Assembly (NCBI RefSeq): GCF_037969725.1
Contig: NZ_CP150203.1
Span: forward strand, 884,001 to 948,000
DNA from: Paenibacillus sp. FSL W8-0426
Lineage (GTDB): Bacteria; Bacillota; Bacilli; Paenibacillales; Paenibacillaceae
Direction of reading: 5' to 3'
DNA length: 64,000 bases
The notes below the pieces were generated by a model. The model did no database searches. It worked only from the letters and a program-made list of their open reading frames with translations, and was not told the origin of the DNA. Every line of letters starts with the position of its first letter. Position 1 is the stretch's first letter. The position numbers were made by a program, and so were the translations under genes. Of this stretch, positions 8,910 to 17,365 are shown piece by piece.

Positions 8910-8971
8910 AATATGGACGGACAGCTCTCAAGCGCCATTTGAGGGCGTGTGCGCATGAGAGGGGAATCACG

Positions 8972-9994
8972 ATGATTCAATTGAAATATGATCGCGAGCA
9001 AATTCTGGGTGTCATCGACAGCGTCGCCAAAAAAACGCTGGCGATGGATTTAACGTGGGAATGGCCATGCGGGGTTGCGTATTACGGCGTATCGAGAGCC
9101 TACCAGACGACAGGGAACCAGGAGTATTTGGACAAGCTTGTCCAGTGGACGGACGAATACATCGAGCTGGGTTTGCCGAGCTGGACGGTCAATACGTGTG
9201 CGATGGGCCACATGCTGATCACGCTGTACGAAGAGACCGGTGACGAAAAGTATTGGAATATCGCACTGAGCAAAGTGGATTACATCCGCAACCATGCTCT
9301 CCGTTTCGGAGACAGCGTGCTGCAGCACACCGTTTCGGTTGCCAACGATTTTCCGGAACAGGCTTGGGCGGACACCTTGTTCATGGCGGCGTTTTTCCTG
9401 CTTCGCGTCGGCAGCAAATTGAACGATCAGGACATCATTCAGGATGCCTTGAACCAATATTACTGGCACATCAAATATTTGCAGGACCCGGGCACCGGCT
9501 TCTGGTACCATGGCTACAACAATGTGAACAAAGACCACATGTCCGGCTTTTTCTGGGGAAGAGCGAACGCTTGGGGCGCCTACACGATGTCTCAAGTCAA
9601 ACCGCTGCTGAAGGACTGGTATTTGTATCCGCAATGCATGGACGTGGAGTGTTCGCTGCGGGACCAGCTGGCCGCCCTGAAGACGGTTCAGACGGAGAAC
9701 GGGTTGTGGCGCACCGTATTGGATGACGAAGAATCCTACGAAGAAGTATCCGCTTCTTGCGGCATCGCGGCTGCGATGATCAACAACGGCAATCCATTAC
9801 ATACGAAGTACGCCCAAAAGGCGCTGGAAGGCATTTTGAACAACATTACCGAAGACGGCCGCGTACTGGGCGTATCGGGCGGAACGGCCGTAATGAAAGA
9901 CCGGGAAGGCTATCGCAACATTCCGAAAGACTGGATTCAGGGCTGGGGACAGGGCCTGGCACTCGCATTTTTGTCCGACATGCTGAGAAAATAG
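8972..9994 (+). CDS. GH105 unsaturated rhamnogalacturonyl hydrolase (YteR/YesR-like)
   Basis: A 340-residue (alpha/alpha)6-barrel hydrolase of the GH88/GH105 group. Typical elements are WPCGVAYYGVSRAY near the start, HTVSVANDFPEQAWADTLF in the middle and KDWIQGWGQGLALAFLSDM at the end. YteR and YesR of B. subtilis remove the unsaturated galacturonyl residue from rhamnogalacturonan-I lyase products in the cytoplasm. No signal peptide is seen, consistent with an intracellular role. The ATG at 8972 has GAGGGG ahead; the in-frame start at 8939 is less likely. It is 12 bases upstream of GH112, clearly in the same operon. Confidence 0.9.
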   Translation: MIQLKYDREQILGVIDSVAKKTLAMDLTWEWPCGVAYYGVSRAYQTTGNQEYLDKLVQWTDEYIELGLPSWTVNTCAMGHMLITLYEETGDEKYWNIALSKVDYIRNHALRFGDSVLQHTVSVANDFPEQAWADTLFMAAFFLLRVGSKLNDQDIIQDALNQYYWHIKYLQDPGTGFWYHGYNNVNKDHMSGFFWGRANAWGAYTMSQVKPLLKDWYLYPQCMDVECSLRDQLAALKTVQTENGLWRTVLDDEESYEEVSASCGIAAAMINNGNPLHTKYAQKALEGILNNITEDGRVLGVSGGTAVMKDREGYRNIPKDWIQGWGQGLALAFLSDMLRK

Positions 9995-10006
9995 GAGGGG
10001 TTCGCG

Positions 10007-12208
10007 ATGTCCAAGCCGACCAAAGGGGCCTTTACGCTGCCGGGAGAATCCGGTTACGAGGCGCTGACGCTGGAATTGGCCGAACGCTGGGGCGCCGATG
10101 TCATTCGCGACAGCGACGGCACGCAATTGTCCGATGAAATCATCAACGCCGGATACGGCATTTATTCGACGATCTGCATCATCAGGGATCATAACGAATG
10201 GGCCTCCCGCCATTTGGATAAGCTGCAGCAATGTTTTTTGATCACGCATCCGAAGGTAGCTGTTCAGGATTACTTATCGATTTATATCATGGAGGATTTT
10301 TTCGTTGAGCAATTCAGGGTGAACGATTCCAAAGAAGCCTTCAAATACTGGCAGGTGTACGACAGAACGACAGGTCAGGAGGTGCCGCGAGAACAGTGGA
10401 ATTACGAGCGTGAATCCGGAAACGTCGTTCTTACCGGCATTGTGCCTTGGCATAAATATACGGTCAGTTTCATGGCATACCGGATCTGGGAAGAAATTTC
10501 GATGTACAATCACACGACGAACGATTGGGACAAAGAGCATTTAATGCAGATCGATCCGATCTATCCCGAAGCGCAGGCATATTTGCTGAAATGGATGGAG
10601 GATTGGTGCGTGCAGCATCCGGAAACGACGGTTGTGCGGTTCACCTCCCTGTTCTATAATTTCGTCTGGATTTGGGGCAGCAATGAGCGCAACCGCCATT
10701 TGTTTACGGATTGGGGCTCGTACGATTATACGGTAAGCTCCAGGGCGCTGGATTTGTTTGCCCAACAATACGGGTATGCGATGACGGCCGAGGATTTCGT
10801 CAACGGCGGCAAATACCGCGTCAGCCACATTCCGGCCGAACGGCGCAAGCTGGACTGGATGGCGTTCATCAACGATTTCGTGATCGGCTTCAGCAAACAA
10901 TTGATCGACATCGTGCATAAACACGGCAAGCTGGCGTACGTTTTCTACGATGACAGCTGGGTCGGCATGGAGCCGTACAACGATCGTTTCGAGGAGTTCG
11001 GCTTCGACGGCATGATCAAATGCGTGTTCTCGGGGTACGAGGCAAGGATGTGTTCGGGTGTCAAGGTGGATACGCATGAAATCCGTCTGCATCCGTACTT
11101 GTTCCCTGTTGGTCTTGGCGGGCTCCCGACCTTCAAGGAGGGAGGCAATCCAACGCTGGACGCCAAGAAATATTGGATTCAAATCCGGCGTGCCTTGCTC
11201 AGGGAACCCATCGACCGGATCGGACTGGGCGGATATCTGCATCTGGTGGAGCCTTACCCGGACTTTTGCGATTATATCGAGAAGATTGCCGACGAATTCA
11301 GGGAAATCAAAGCGCTGCATCGTCAAGGCAAACCTTATCGGATCCAAACGAAGGTTGCCGTACTGCATAGCTGGGGCAAGCTGAGATCATGGACGTTGTC
11401 CGGCCATTTCCATGAAACGTACATGCATGATTTGATTCACGTCAATGAGGCATTGGCGGGACTGCCGGTGGACGTGCAGTTCATCGATTTCGAGGATATC
11501 CGCCAGGGTGCGCTGGAGCATTGCGATGTCGTGATCAATGCGGGTACGGCCGGTTCGGCATGGAGCGGCGGAGAGCATTGGAAGGACAACAAGGTAGTCG
11601 ATTTGCTGACGAAATGGGTGCATGGAGGCGGCACGTTGATCGGCATCAACCAGCCTTCGGCGGTGGAAGGGTACGATACCTTTTTCCGGATGGCACATGT
11701 GCTCGGTGTGGATGAGGACACGGGGGCCAGGATAGCTCACGGAAGATGGACGTACGAGGTAGGCGACGAGCAAGGTTTGGTTCCTGAAGGAGCTCATATC
11801 GCACCGAAAAACAACATCTATCTTACCGACGGATCGGCATCGGTCATCCATGAAACGAACGGTAAAATCGCGCTGTCCACGCATGCTTTCGGTAAAGGTA
11901 AAGGGATCTACCTGTCTTCGTTTGAATTCGGCTGGGAAAACGCAAACATGCTCTTCAACATCATTCGCCATGCCGGCAATGAGCCCATCGAGACGAAATA
12001 TATGACGGATAACGTTTACACAGAATGCGCCTACTATCCGGACAGCAGCATCCTGGTGGCCATCAACAACAGCGACCAGATTCAACAAACGACCGTGGAT
12101 ACCGAGCATGGCTCACAGACGGTGAAATTGGAACCGTACGATACCCTGATCACCCGGTTGACGGGCAACATGGTTGGTGTGGGAAAGGGAACGGACTCGC
12201 GGTTATAA
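10007..12208 (+). CDS. GH112 galactoside phosphorylase, probably D-galactosyl-beta-1,4-L-rhamnose phosphorylase
   Basis: A 733-residue protein with the family opening GAFTLPGESGYE and a TIM-barrel active-site region FYDDSWVGMEPYNDRFEEFGFDG. GH112 enzymes phosphorolyse beta-galactosides to galactose 1-phosphate; D316 aligns by eye with the general-acid Asp of the lacto-N-biose enzymes. Substrate choice within the family is between galacto-N-biose/lacto-N-biose and galactosyl-rhamnose. The GH105 partner points to galactosyl-rhamnose from galactan-substituted rhamnogalacturonan-I. There is no signal peptide. AGGAGGGG precedes the ATG. Confidence 0.88.
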   Translation: MSKPTKGAFTLPGESGYEALTLELAERWGADVIRDSDGTQLSDEIINAGYGIYSTICIIRDHNEWASRHLDKLQQCFLITHPKVAVQDYLSIYIMEDFFVEQFRVNDSKEAFKYWQVYDRTTGQEVPREQWNYERESGNVVLTGIVPWHKYTVSFMAYRIWEEISMYNHTTNDWDKEHLMQIDPIYPEAQAYLLKWMEDWCVQHPETTVVRFTSLFYNFVWIWGSNERNRHLFTDWGSYDYTVSSRALDLFAQQYGYAMTAEDFVNGGKYRVSHIPAERRKLDWMAFINDFVIGFSKQLIDIVHKHGKLAYVFYDDSWVGMEPYNDRFEEFGFDGMIKCVFSGYEARMCSGVKVDTHEIRLHPYLFPVGLGGLPTFKEGGNPTLDAKKYWIQIRRALLREPIDRIGLGGYLHLVEPYPDFCDYIEKIADEFREIKALHRQGKPYRIQTKVAVLHSWGKLRSWTLSGHFHETYMHDLIHVNEALAGLPVDVQFIDFEDIRQGALEHCDVVINAGTAGSAWSGGEHWKDNKVVDLLTKWVHGGGTLIGINQPSAVEGYDTFFRMAHVLGVDEDTGARIAHGRWTYEVGDEQGLVPEGAHIAPKNNIYLTDGSASVIHETNGKIALSTHAFGKGKGIYLSSFEFGWENANMLFNIIRHAGNEPIETKYMTDNVYTECAYYPDSSILVAINNSDQIQQTTVDTEHGSQTVKLEPYDTLITRLTGNMVGVGKGTDSRL

Positions 12209-12212
12209 TAGA

Positions 12213-12258
12213 AAAGAGGCTCAAGCTTAAGGCTTTCTGCCACGGCTTGGGTTCTTTT
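12213..12258 (+). terminator. probable terminator after GH112
   Basis: AGAGGCTCAAGC can pair with GCTTGGGTTCT across an 18-base loop, followed by TTTTTG. The stem contains mismatches, so confidence is moderate. Confidence 0.5.
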
Positions 12259-12289
12259 TGCTATGATGGCGATTTAATCCGTTGGGGGG

Positions 12290-13027
12290 ATGAACTTGAA
12301 GGCGGCATTCGACGTATTGAACCGTGTGCTGGAAGGACACGTAGGTGCGGATGATTTCATTTCGGAGCAAGATCTATGCGAGCAGGAGCAGCGTTTGGGC
12401 ATCCGGTTTCCGGACGTTCTGCGAGAATACTATAAAAGATTCGGGAACTGTCGATACATTACGCAGCATTGCAACAATCAGTATGAGCCAATGAGACTGC
12501 AGGAGACGTTTGTGCCAGGTCCCGATTTCTTTACGACGGACAAAGCGTTCCTGGTGTTCTATCAATGCGAGGAATCGGTGATCTACTGCGGTATCCGCTT
12601 AAGCGATGTATCCATGGAAGACCCGCCCGTGTATCTCTGCGCTTGGAACAATCCCGACTGGTCGCGGGAGAACGAATCATTGTCCAACTTTTTGGTGAGC
12701 AAAGCACTCGTACAGATGGCCGTGGAGGACAGATTGCCCTTTTGGGTTATTTTCGATGAAAACATGTGGCGGTTATCGGATTACCTAAGCTACTGGGAGA
12801 TGGAGGGTGACGCATGCGAAATCAAAGAGACGTCATCCGTGCAGGCGTGGCGTATCTTCTATAGAAATCATGTCATCATTCTGTTTGAAATGTCCCTTGG
12901 GGATGACGATGAGGAACTATTGGCCGTGTATCTGGCATCGTTCGATCGGGAAAATATAGCTCGCATGGTGGACACGACCGGGCGGGCTCAAACGCTGCCT
13001 GAATACCGGAGCAATATCGTCGTATAG
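12290..13027 (+). CDS. SMI1/KNR4 (SUKH) family protein
   Basis: A 245-residue protein whose N-terminal 60 residues (DLCEQEQRLGIRFPDVLREYYKRFGN) are the characteristic opening of SMI1/KNR4 domains. In bacteria SUKH proteins are often immunity proteins of contact-dependent or polymorphic toxins, but many are orphan housekeeping paralogues. No toxin gene is adjacent, so an immunity role is only a possibility. The ATG is preceded by GGGGGG at 6 bases. Confidence 0.75.
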   Translation: MNLKAAFDVLNRVLEGHVGADDFISEQDLCEQEQRLGIRFPDVLREYYKRFGNCRYITQHCNNQYEPMRLQETFVPGPDFFTTDKAFLVFYQCEESVIYCGIRLSDVSMEDPPVYLCAWNNPDWSRENESLSNFLVSKALVQMAVEDRLPFWVIFDENMWRLSDYLSYWEMEGDACEIKETSSVQAWRIFYRNHVIILFEMSLGDDDEELLAVYLASFDRENIARMVDTTGRAQTLPEYRSNIVV

Positions 13028-13131
13028 TGGAGTAATGTATTGCGGAATTTCGACGGAGGATCGCGGCTGAGTTGAGCTGGATGTAGTATATTTCGTCTCG
13101 GGAACATAGGAACCAGGAATGTGTATCATGT

Positions 13132-13318
13132 GTAACGAACATGAGCAGCCTTATTTGGAGGGAAATTCTCGAATACGGAGGCGAACGAACCGTGGGCACG
13201 CTATTTTGCAGCAATGGCATGTGTATTTCTCAATGGGCGGCGTTTAGCTTGCCTGATGTTCGTTAGCCCTCCATATTTGGCGAAATCATGCAATATAACG
13301 TGTCTGAGATTCGTTGGC
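13132..13318. repeat. dispersed palindromic repeat, locus A (four units, two forward then two reverse)
   Basis: Four diverged copies of a unit with core CTAACGAACCTCAGACACG followed by a TATATGG-like tail. Two are forward (cores starting near 13132 and 13182) and two reverse (13248-13266 and 13299-13317). The same arrangement and almost the same total length recur at 51301-51486. It fills most of the 340 bases between the SUKH gene and the minus-strand secreted protein; I see no gene in the rest. It could form a long cruciform or RNA hairpin. Confidence 0.75.
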
Positions 13319-13367
13319 GAGAGACGTAAACTTGCCATGGGGGAAGGTACAGCCCCGCTAGCTCGGA

Positions 13368-13763
13368 TCAATTGAATGTAATCGTGTAGGATACCGAAGG
13401 ATATGCGGCTTCCGATCCAGGCACGCGTTCAACCACGGTGATCAATGTTCCCGGTTCATAATAGCCGGAGCCGGTGTTGTAACTGGTACTGCTTATGACG
13501 ACCGTACCAAGGTCCAGGGTGGTATTGTTGTAGCTCCAGTAGTAATGCAGTCGAAGCGTGTTTGGCGCGGACGTCGTTACTTTTACGCTTGTGCCGGACG
13601 TTTTGGCATTAGGGAGTATGTAGGCATACCCTTGGCCCGCGGTAAGTGTATTGGAGTAGCTGCCTCCGTAACTGACAATGGCAGGGTTGGCCGATGCGGT
13701 CAGACTGAACATCAACGAGATGCCCATAAACAAGGCAAACAATGCGGTGCTCCACTTTTTCAT
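13368..13763 (-). CDS. small secreted protein of unknown function
   Basis: A 131-residue protein starting MKKWSTALFALFMG with a classical signal peptide; cleavage is likely after TASA near residue 25. The mature part of about 105 residues is rich in Ser, Thr, Tyr and Gly and looks like a beta-sandwich (KVTTSAPNTLRLHYYW, EPGTLITVVERVPG). No family is recognised. The frame extends upstream to 13901, but GGAGAGGATGAG directly before the ATG at 13763 decides the start. Confidence 0.75.
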   Translation of the reverse strand: MKKWSTALFALFMGISLMFSLTASANPAIVSYGGSYSNTLTAGQGYAYILPNAKTSGTSVKVTTSAPNTLRLHYYWSYNNTTLDLGTVVISSTSYNTGSGYYEPGTLITVVERVPGSEAAYPSVSYTITFN

Positions 13764-13889
13764 CAAACGCTCATCCTCTCCAAATAAGTGTTTCAAGTTT
13801 AACCAGGTGTAAACCAAAAACCTTTTCGAAACGGATCGGAGCAGCCTCCTTTTTTCGTTTTTTGATAGCGCTGACATGTTGACGTCTAT

Positions 13890-13918
13890 AATATATACCA
13901 TAAAATTACAGCTGTAAA
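13890..13918 (-). promoter_or_regulatory. sigma-A type promoter of the small secreted protein
   Basis: On the minus strand, TTTACA (13913-13918), a 17-base spacer and TATATT (13890-13895). This gives a leader of about 120 bases before the ATG at 13763. The remainder of the gap up to 14191 shows a run of eight C residues near 14030 and nothing else I can name. Confidence 0.65.
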
Positions 13919-14191
13919 CAGGAAATGCGAACAGCAGAAAAAGACCGCGATTTGCGGTCGGGTTATGGTAAATCTCGTTAAATTTGCATTACAAAATGAG
14001 CATTACCATATGTATTGCGGCCACTCCCCCCCCAATGGATATACAATCGATCTGGAGAATACGTTTTTGAATTCATTGTGGGCATGCCCATTGGCTGACC
14101 TCGATCGGCTCGAACAAATGCGATATTTCATATGAAATGAGACTGTATTAGGTTCCAAACATTGGGAATGATTGTGGAAAGGAGGGGGTGC

Positions 14192-14272
14192 ATGTACGCT
14201 TCCTCACATTCCTTGTTGTATTTCTCCGGCACATCTCGTACAATTTGGTGGAGCAATTCTGCATTGCGTTAA
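14192..14272 (+). CDS. 26-codon upstream ORF, possible leader peptide
   Basis: GGAAAGGAGGGGG lies at ideal distance before the ATG at 14192, which opens a 26-residue frame ([20 protein letters not shown], then SNSALR) ending at 14272, some 62 bases before the likely TTG start of the permease. Two adjacent Trp codons at residues 19-20 recall attenuation leaders. No clear alternative terminator hairpin was found. The gene may be real, or the strong ribosome site may serve a longer permease form starting at GTG 14188, though the spacing there is poor. Confidence 0.4.
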   Translation: MYASSHSLLYFSGTSRTIWWSNSALR

Positions 14273-14334
14273 AACATAATAATGAGAAAGCAACATTACA
14301 CCAAGAAAATGCACAAGAGAAGGGGAGTTTCGTT

Positions 14335-15702
14335 TTGGAATCGAAGGAGCTTTCACGCGGGCTGAAGCCCCGGCATGTGGAGCTGATCGCGCTGGGCGGC
14401 ACGATTGGCGTTGGATTGTTCATGGGATCGGCGAGCACGATCAAGTGGGCAGGTCCTTCCGTGCTGCTGGCCTATTTGCTGGCCGGAATCATTATCTTTT
14501 TTGTTATGCGCATCATGGGGGAAATGCTGATCCAGGAGCCTGTGACAGGTTCGTTCGCCACATTCGCCCATAAATATATCGGACCGCTCGCCGGATTCCT
14601 GACGGCCTGGAGTTACTGGTTCCTGTGGGTTACCGTCGGCATGGCCGAAGTAACGGCGATCGGCATCTACGTCGGGTATTGGTTCCCGGACGTCCCGCAG
14701 TGGATTCCCGCGCTGGCCGGCGTGCTGATCATTGCGGCGGCCAACCTGGCGGCGGTGAAATTTTACGGAGAGTTCGAATTTTGGTTTGCGTTGATCAAGG
14801 TGGCAGCCATTTTGTTCATGATCGTGATCGGCACCGGGCTGATTTTCTTCGGCTGGGGGAACGGCGGAGAACCGATCGGCCTGTCGAACCTGGTCAGCCA
14901 TGGCGGGTTTTTCCCGGGCGGGCTGAAAGGGTTCTTGTTTGCGCTATGCATCGTGACGGCGGCGTATCAGGGCGTTGAGATGGTCGGCATTACGGCGGGC
15001 GAAGCGGAGAATCCGAAGCATACGCTGCGCAAAGCGATCAAAAACATCGTATGGCGCATCCTGATTTTCTACGTGGGCGCCATCTTCGTCATCGTGACGC
15101 TGTACCCGTGGAACGAGGTCGGACAGACGGGCAGCCCGTTCGTGTTGACCTTTGCCAAGGTCGGGATCGTGGCTGCCGCAGGCATTATCAACTTCGTGGT
15201 GCTTACCGCGGCCATGTCGGGCTGCAACAGCGGCATTTACAGTGCGGGACGCATGCTCTACACGCTGGCGGAGAATGGCCAGGCACCGGCTTTTTTCAAA
15301 AAGCTGTCGAAAGGCGGCGTGCCGCGCAACAGCATCATCGTCACGATATCCCTGCTGCTGATCGGCGTGGTGCTGAATTATTTGATGCCGGACTCCAAGC
15401 TGTTCCTGTACATCTATAGCGCGAGCGTTCTGCCTGGCATGATGCCATGGTTCGCGCTGGCGATCAGCCAGTTTGGGTTCCGCAAGCGGTGGGGAAAGGA
15501 CCTCGAAGAGCATAACTTCAAATCGAAGTGGTTTCCGATCAGCAACTACATCATCATCGTGTATTTGGTGCTTGTCATCATCGGCATGGCGTTTAATCCG
15601 GATACGCGCGTTTCGTTGCTCGTCGGTGCCGTCTTTATCGCCATTGTGTTTGTAGGGTATTTTGCGTTCGGCCTGGGCCGGAAAGGGCAAGACCGCTCTT
15701 AG
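14335..15702 (+). CDS. APC-family amino acid permease (AAT/AapA-YbxG type)
   Basis: A 455-residue protein with about twelve membrane segments. The start [22 protein letters not shown] is the hallmark of the amino acid transporter branch of the APC superfamily; other family blocks are [21 protein letters not shown] and [20 protein letters not shown]. It imports an amino acid by proton symport, but specificity cannot be read from sequence. I prefer the TTG at 14335, with AGGGGAG 7 bases ahead, because it gives the normal short N-terminus before the first helix. The frame is open further up to 14188. Confidence 0.88.
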   Translation: MESKELSRGLKPRHVELIALGGTIGVGLFMGSASTIKWAGPSVLLAYLLAGIIIFFVMRIMGEMLIQEPVTGSFATFAHKYIGPLAGFLTAWSYWFLWVTVGMAEVTAIGIYVGYWFPDVPQWIPALAGVLIIAAANLAAVKFYGEFEFWFALIKVAAILFMIVIGTGLIFFGWGNGGEPIGLSNLVSHGGFFPGGLKGFLFALCIVTAAYQGVEMVGITAGEAENPKHTLRKAIKNIVWRILIFYVGAIFVIVTLYPWNEVGQTGSPFVLTFAKVGIVAAAGIINFVVLTAAMSGCNSGIYSAGRMLYTLAENGQAPAFFKKLSKGGVPRNSIIVTISLLLIGVVLNYLMPDSKLFLYIYSASVLPGMMPWFALAISQFGFRKRWGKDLEEHNFKSKWFPISNYIIIVYLVLVIIGMAFNPDTRVSLLVGAVFIAIVFVGYFAFGLGRKGQDRS

Positions 15703-15788
15703 AATGTTCAACGTCAGGGGCATTTCTATCGTCTCGCGGCAATGAGCGGGCCTCGCGTATGTCGCAATGCATAACCGCAACCGTATAA

Positions 15789-15854
15789 GTATTCCTCGAA
15801 TGCACCTTTGGGAACCTCTTCGGGCCCAGGTGCCCTTCCGGGAATGCTTTTTTT
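15789..15854 (+). terminator. intrinsic terminator after the permease
   Basis: Outer helix GTATTCC with GGAATGC and inner helix GCACCT...GGG with CCCAGGTGC, followed by seven T residues. The remaining bases up to 16084 hold no supported gene. Confidence 0.6.
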
Positions 15855-16084
15855 CGTTCCAATGACATGTTGAAGGACTCACCTAAGTTCCAATGATGCT
15901 AACTCCGCAGCTGTGGATACTTGGCAGCGACTTGCTCTAGGATCATAGGACATAGGAAATGCTCCCCGAAGGGTTTAGATTTTTCGGATCAAGGTTACAA
16001 AAGGAGAGAGTGAGAACCTTGGAAACGTCACATAGGAAAAAGACCCCGAATACGAACACGTTATCAGTTTAGGAGGAATGGATC

Positions 16085-16987
16085 ATGGCGAATCTGGATC
16101 AGTATACGATGCAGGACCCGACTACTCAGTATCCGAAGGCGACGAAAGAATGGAAGCAGCAGCAGGATGAACCCGGACTGCAGCGGGAGATGACGCCGAT
16201 CCCCGATTGCGGGGAGAAAAGCTACCGGGGCAGCGGACGCTTGACAGGACGCAAGGCCGTCGTAACGGGAGCGGACAGCGGGATCGGCCGTGCGGCGGCC
16301 ATTGCGTTTGCACGCGAAGGAGCGGATGTATTGCTATCTTATCTTCCCGAGGAAGAAGCAGATGCCAAGGAAGTCGTTACTTTAATCGAGGAAGCAGGGC
16401 GCAAGGCCATCGCGATGCCGGGCGACCTGAAGGACGAGGCTTACTGCGAGCAATTGATCGAAGCTGCGGTGGAGAAGCTGGGAGGCATCGACATTTTGGC
16501 CAATGTGGCCGGCAAACAGCAGTACGTGGAGCAGATCGCCGACCTGACGACGGAGCAGTTTGACGCCACGTTCAAAACGAATGTGTACTCCATGTTCTGG
16601 CTCTGCAAAGCCGCGGTCAAACATATGAAGCCGGGCAGCTCCATCATCAATACGTCTTCCATCCAGGCCTACAAACCGTCGCCGATCCTGCTGGACTATG
16701 CGACAACCAAGGCGGCGATCAATACGTTCAGCAAGGCGCTCGCCCAGCAGGTCGGCAGCAAGGGGATCCGCGTCAACGTTATTGCGCCCGGACCCGTATG
16801 GACGCCGCTTCAGGTGGTCGGCGGTCAGCCGGTCGAGAAGCTTGCCGAGTTCGGTTCCAATACGCCGCTCGGCCGTGCGGGCCAGCCCGCAGAAATGGCA
16901 CCCGCATTCGTATTTCTGGCGAGCCAGGAGTCCAGTTACGTCAGCGGCGAAACGCTGAACGCCAACGGCGGAACGGTAAGTCCTTAA
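16085..16987 (+). CDS. short-chain dehydrogenase, general-stress GSP39/YhxD type
   Basis: A 300-residue SDR oxidoreductase. TGADSGIG (61-68) binds NAD(P); NVAG (140-143) replaces the usual NNAG; SS (191-192) and YATTK (Y205, K209) form the active site. The extra N-terminal arm of about 50 residues, including a Pro-rich stretch and [12 protein letters not shown], matches the YhdF/YdaD/YhxD subgroup, which includes general stress proteins of B. subtilis. The physiological substrate is unknown. TTAGGAGGA precedes the ATG. Confidence 0.88.
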   Translation: MANLDQYTMQDPTTQYPKATKEWKQQQDEPGLQREMTPIPDCGEKSYRGSGRLTGRKAVVTGADSGIGRAAAIAFAREGADVLLSYLPEEEADAKEVVTLIEEAGRKAIAMPGDLKDEAYCEQLIEAAVEKLGGIDILANVAGKQQYVEQIADLTTEQFDATFKTNVYSMFWLCKAAVKHMKPGSSIINTSSIQAYKPSPILLDYATTKAAINTFSKALAQQVGSKGIRVNVIAPGPVWTPLQVVGGQPVEKLAEFGSNTPLGRAGQPAEMAPAFVFLASQESSYVSGETLNANGGTVSP

Positions 16988-17033
16988 GGGCGTTCTCTCC
17001 AAGCGACGCATGAAAATGAATCGGGTTCACCAC

Positions 17034-17069
17034 AACTCCCCTCTACCGTAAAGGCAGAGGGGAGTTTTT
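17034..17069 (+). terminator. intrinsic terminator after the SDR gene
   Basis: AACTCCCCTCT pairs perfectly with AGAGGGGAGTT around an 11-base loop and is followed by a T run. Confidence 0.88.
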
Positions 17070-17221
17070 GGTTGCGGCCGTCTGCATGCCCAGCATTAAG
17101 GTTAAAGAACGACGTAACTGCCGAGCGTGGCTAAGGTGATCGTTTCCAACAACGCTTCGTCCTGGATTCAGAAACGATGGGAACGGAACAAGGGAGAAGC
17201 AATGGGTTTTATTTTTTGTAG

Positions 17222-17249
17222 GTGACTGTAAGCGTTAACGTGTTATAAT
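17222..17249 (+). promoter_or_regulatory. promoter of the GH94 gene with an embedded cre site
   Basis: TATAAT at 17244-17249 with GTGACT 16 bases upstream as a weak -35. Between them, TGTAAGCGTTAACG at 17227-17240 matches the CcpA cre consensus at every fixed position except the last. A second palindrome, AAAACGTTTT, lies at 17287-17296 in the leader and could bind a LacI- or GntR-type repressor. Catabolite repression of the phosphorylase is likely. Confidence 0.65.
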
Positions 17250-17365
17250 GGACTATAGTTGTATACAAGTATTCTGAGTAAATTCTAAAACGTTTTCCGC
17301 CAGTCCTTGTTTATTTCCGTCTGTAAATCCGTTCATCTTATCCAAGCCGAAAGAGAGGAATTTCC

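Noticed and set aside
9050..9634. Long antisense frames inside GH105, GH112, PBP and other GC-richer genes
   Set aside because: They mirror the codon pattern of the genuine genes on the other strand and lack ribosome sites.
12290..13027. SUKH protein as part of a toxin-immunity locus
   Set aside because: No toxin, polymorphic repeat or secretion gene is adjacent; repeat locus A next to it is non-coding.
16010..16072. 20-codon frame starting GTG behind AAGGAGA, ending inside the ribosome site of the SDR gene
   Set aside because: Spacing to the start is too short and the peptide (VRTLETSHRKK...) has no recognisable property; no conservation could be tested.
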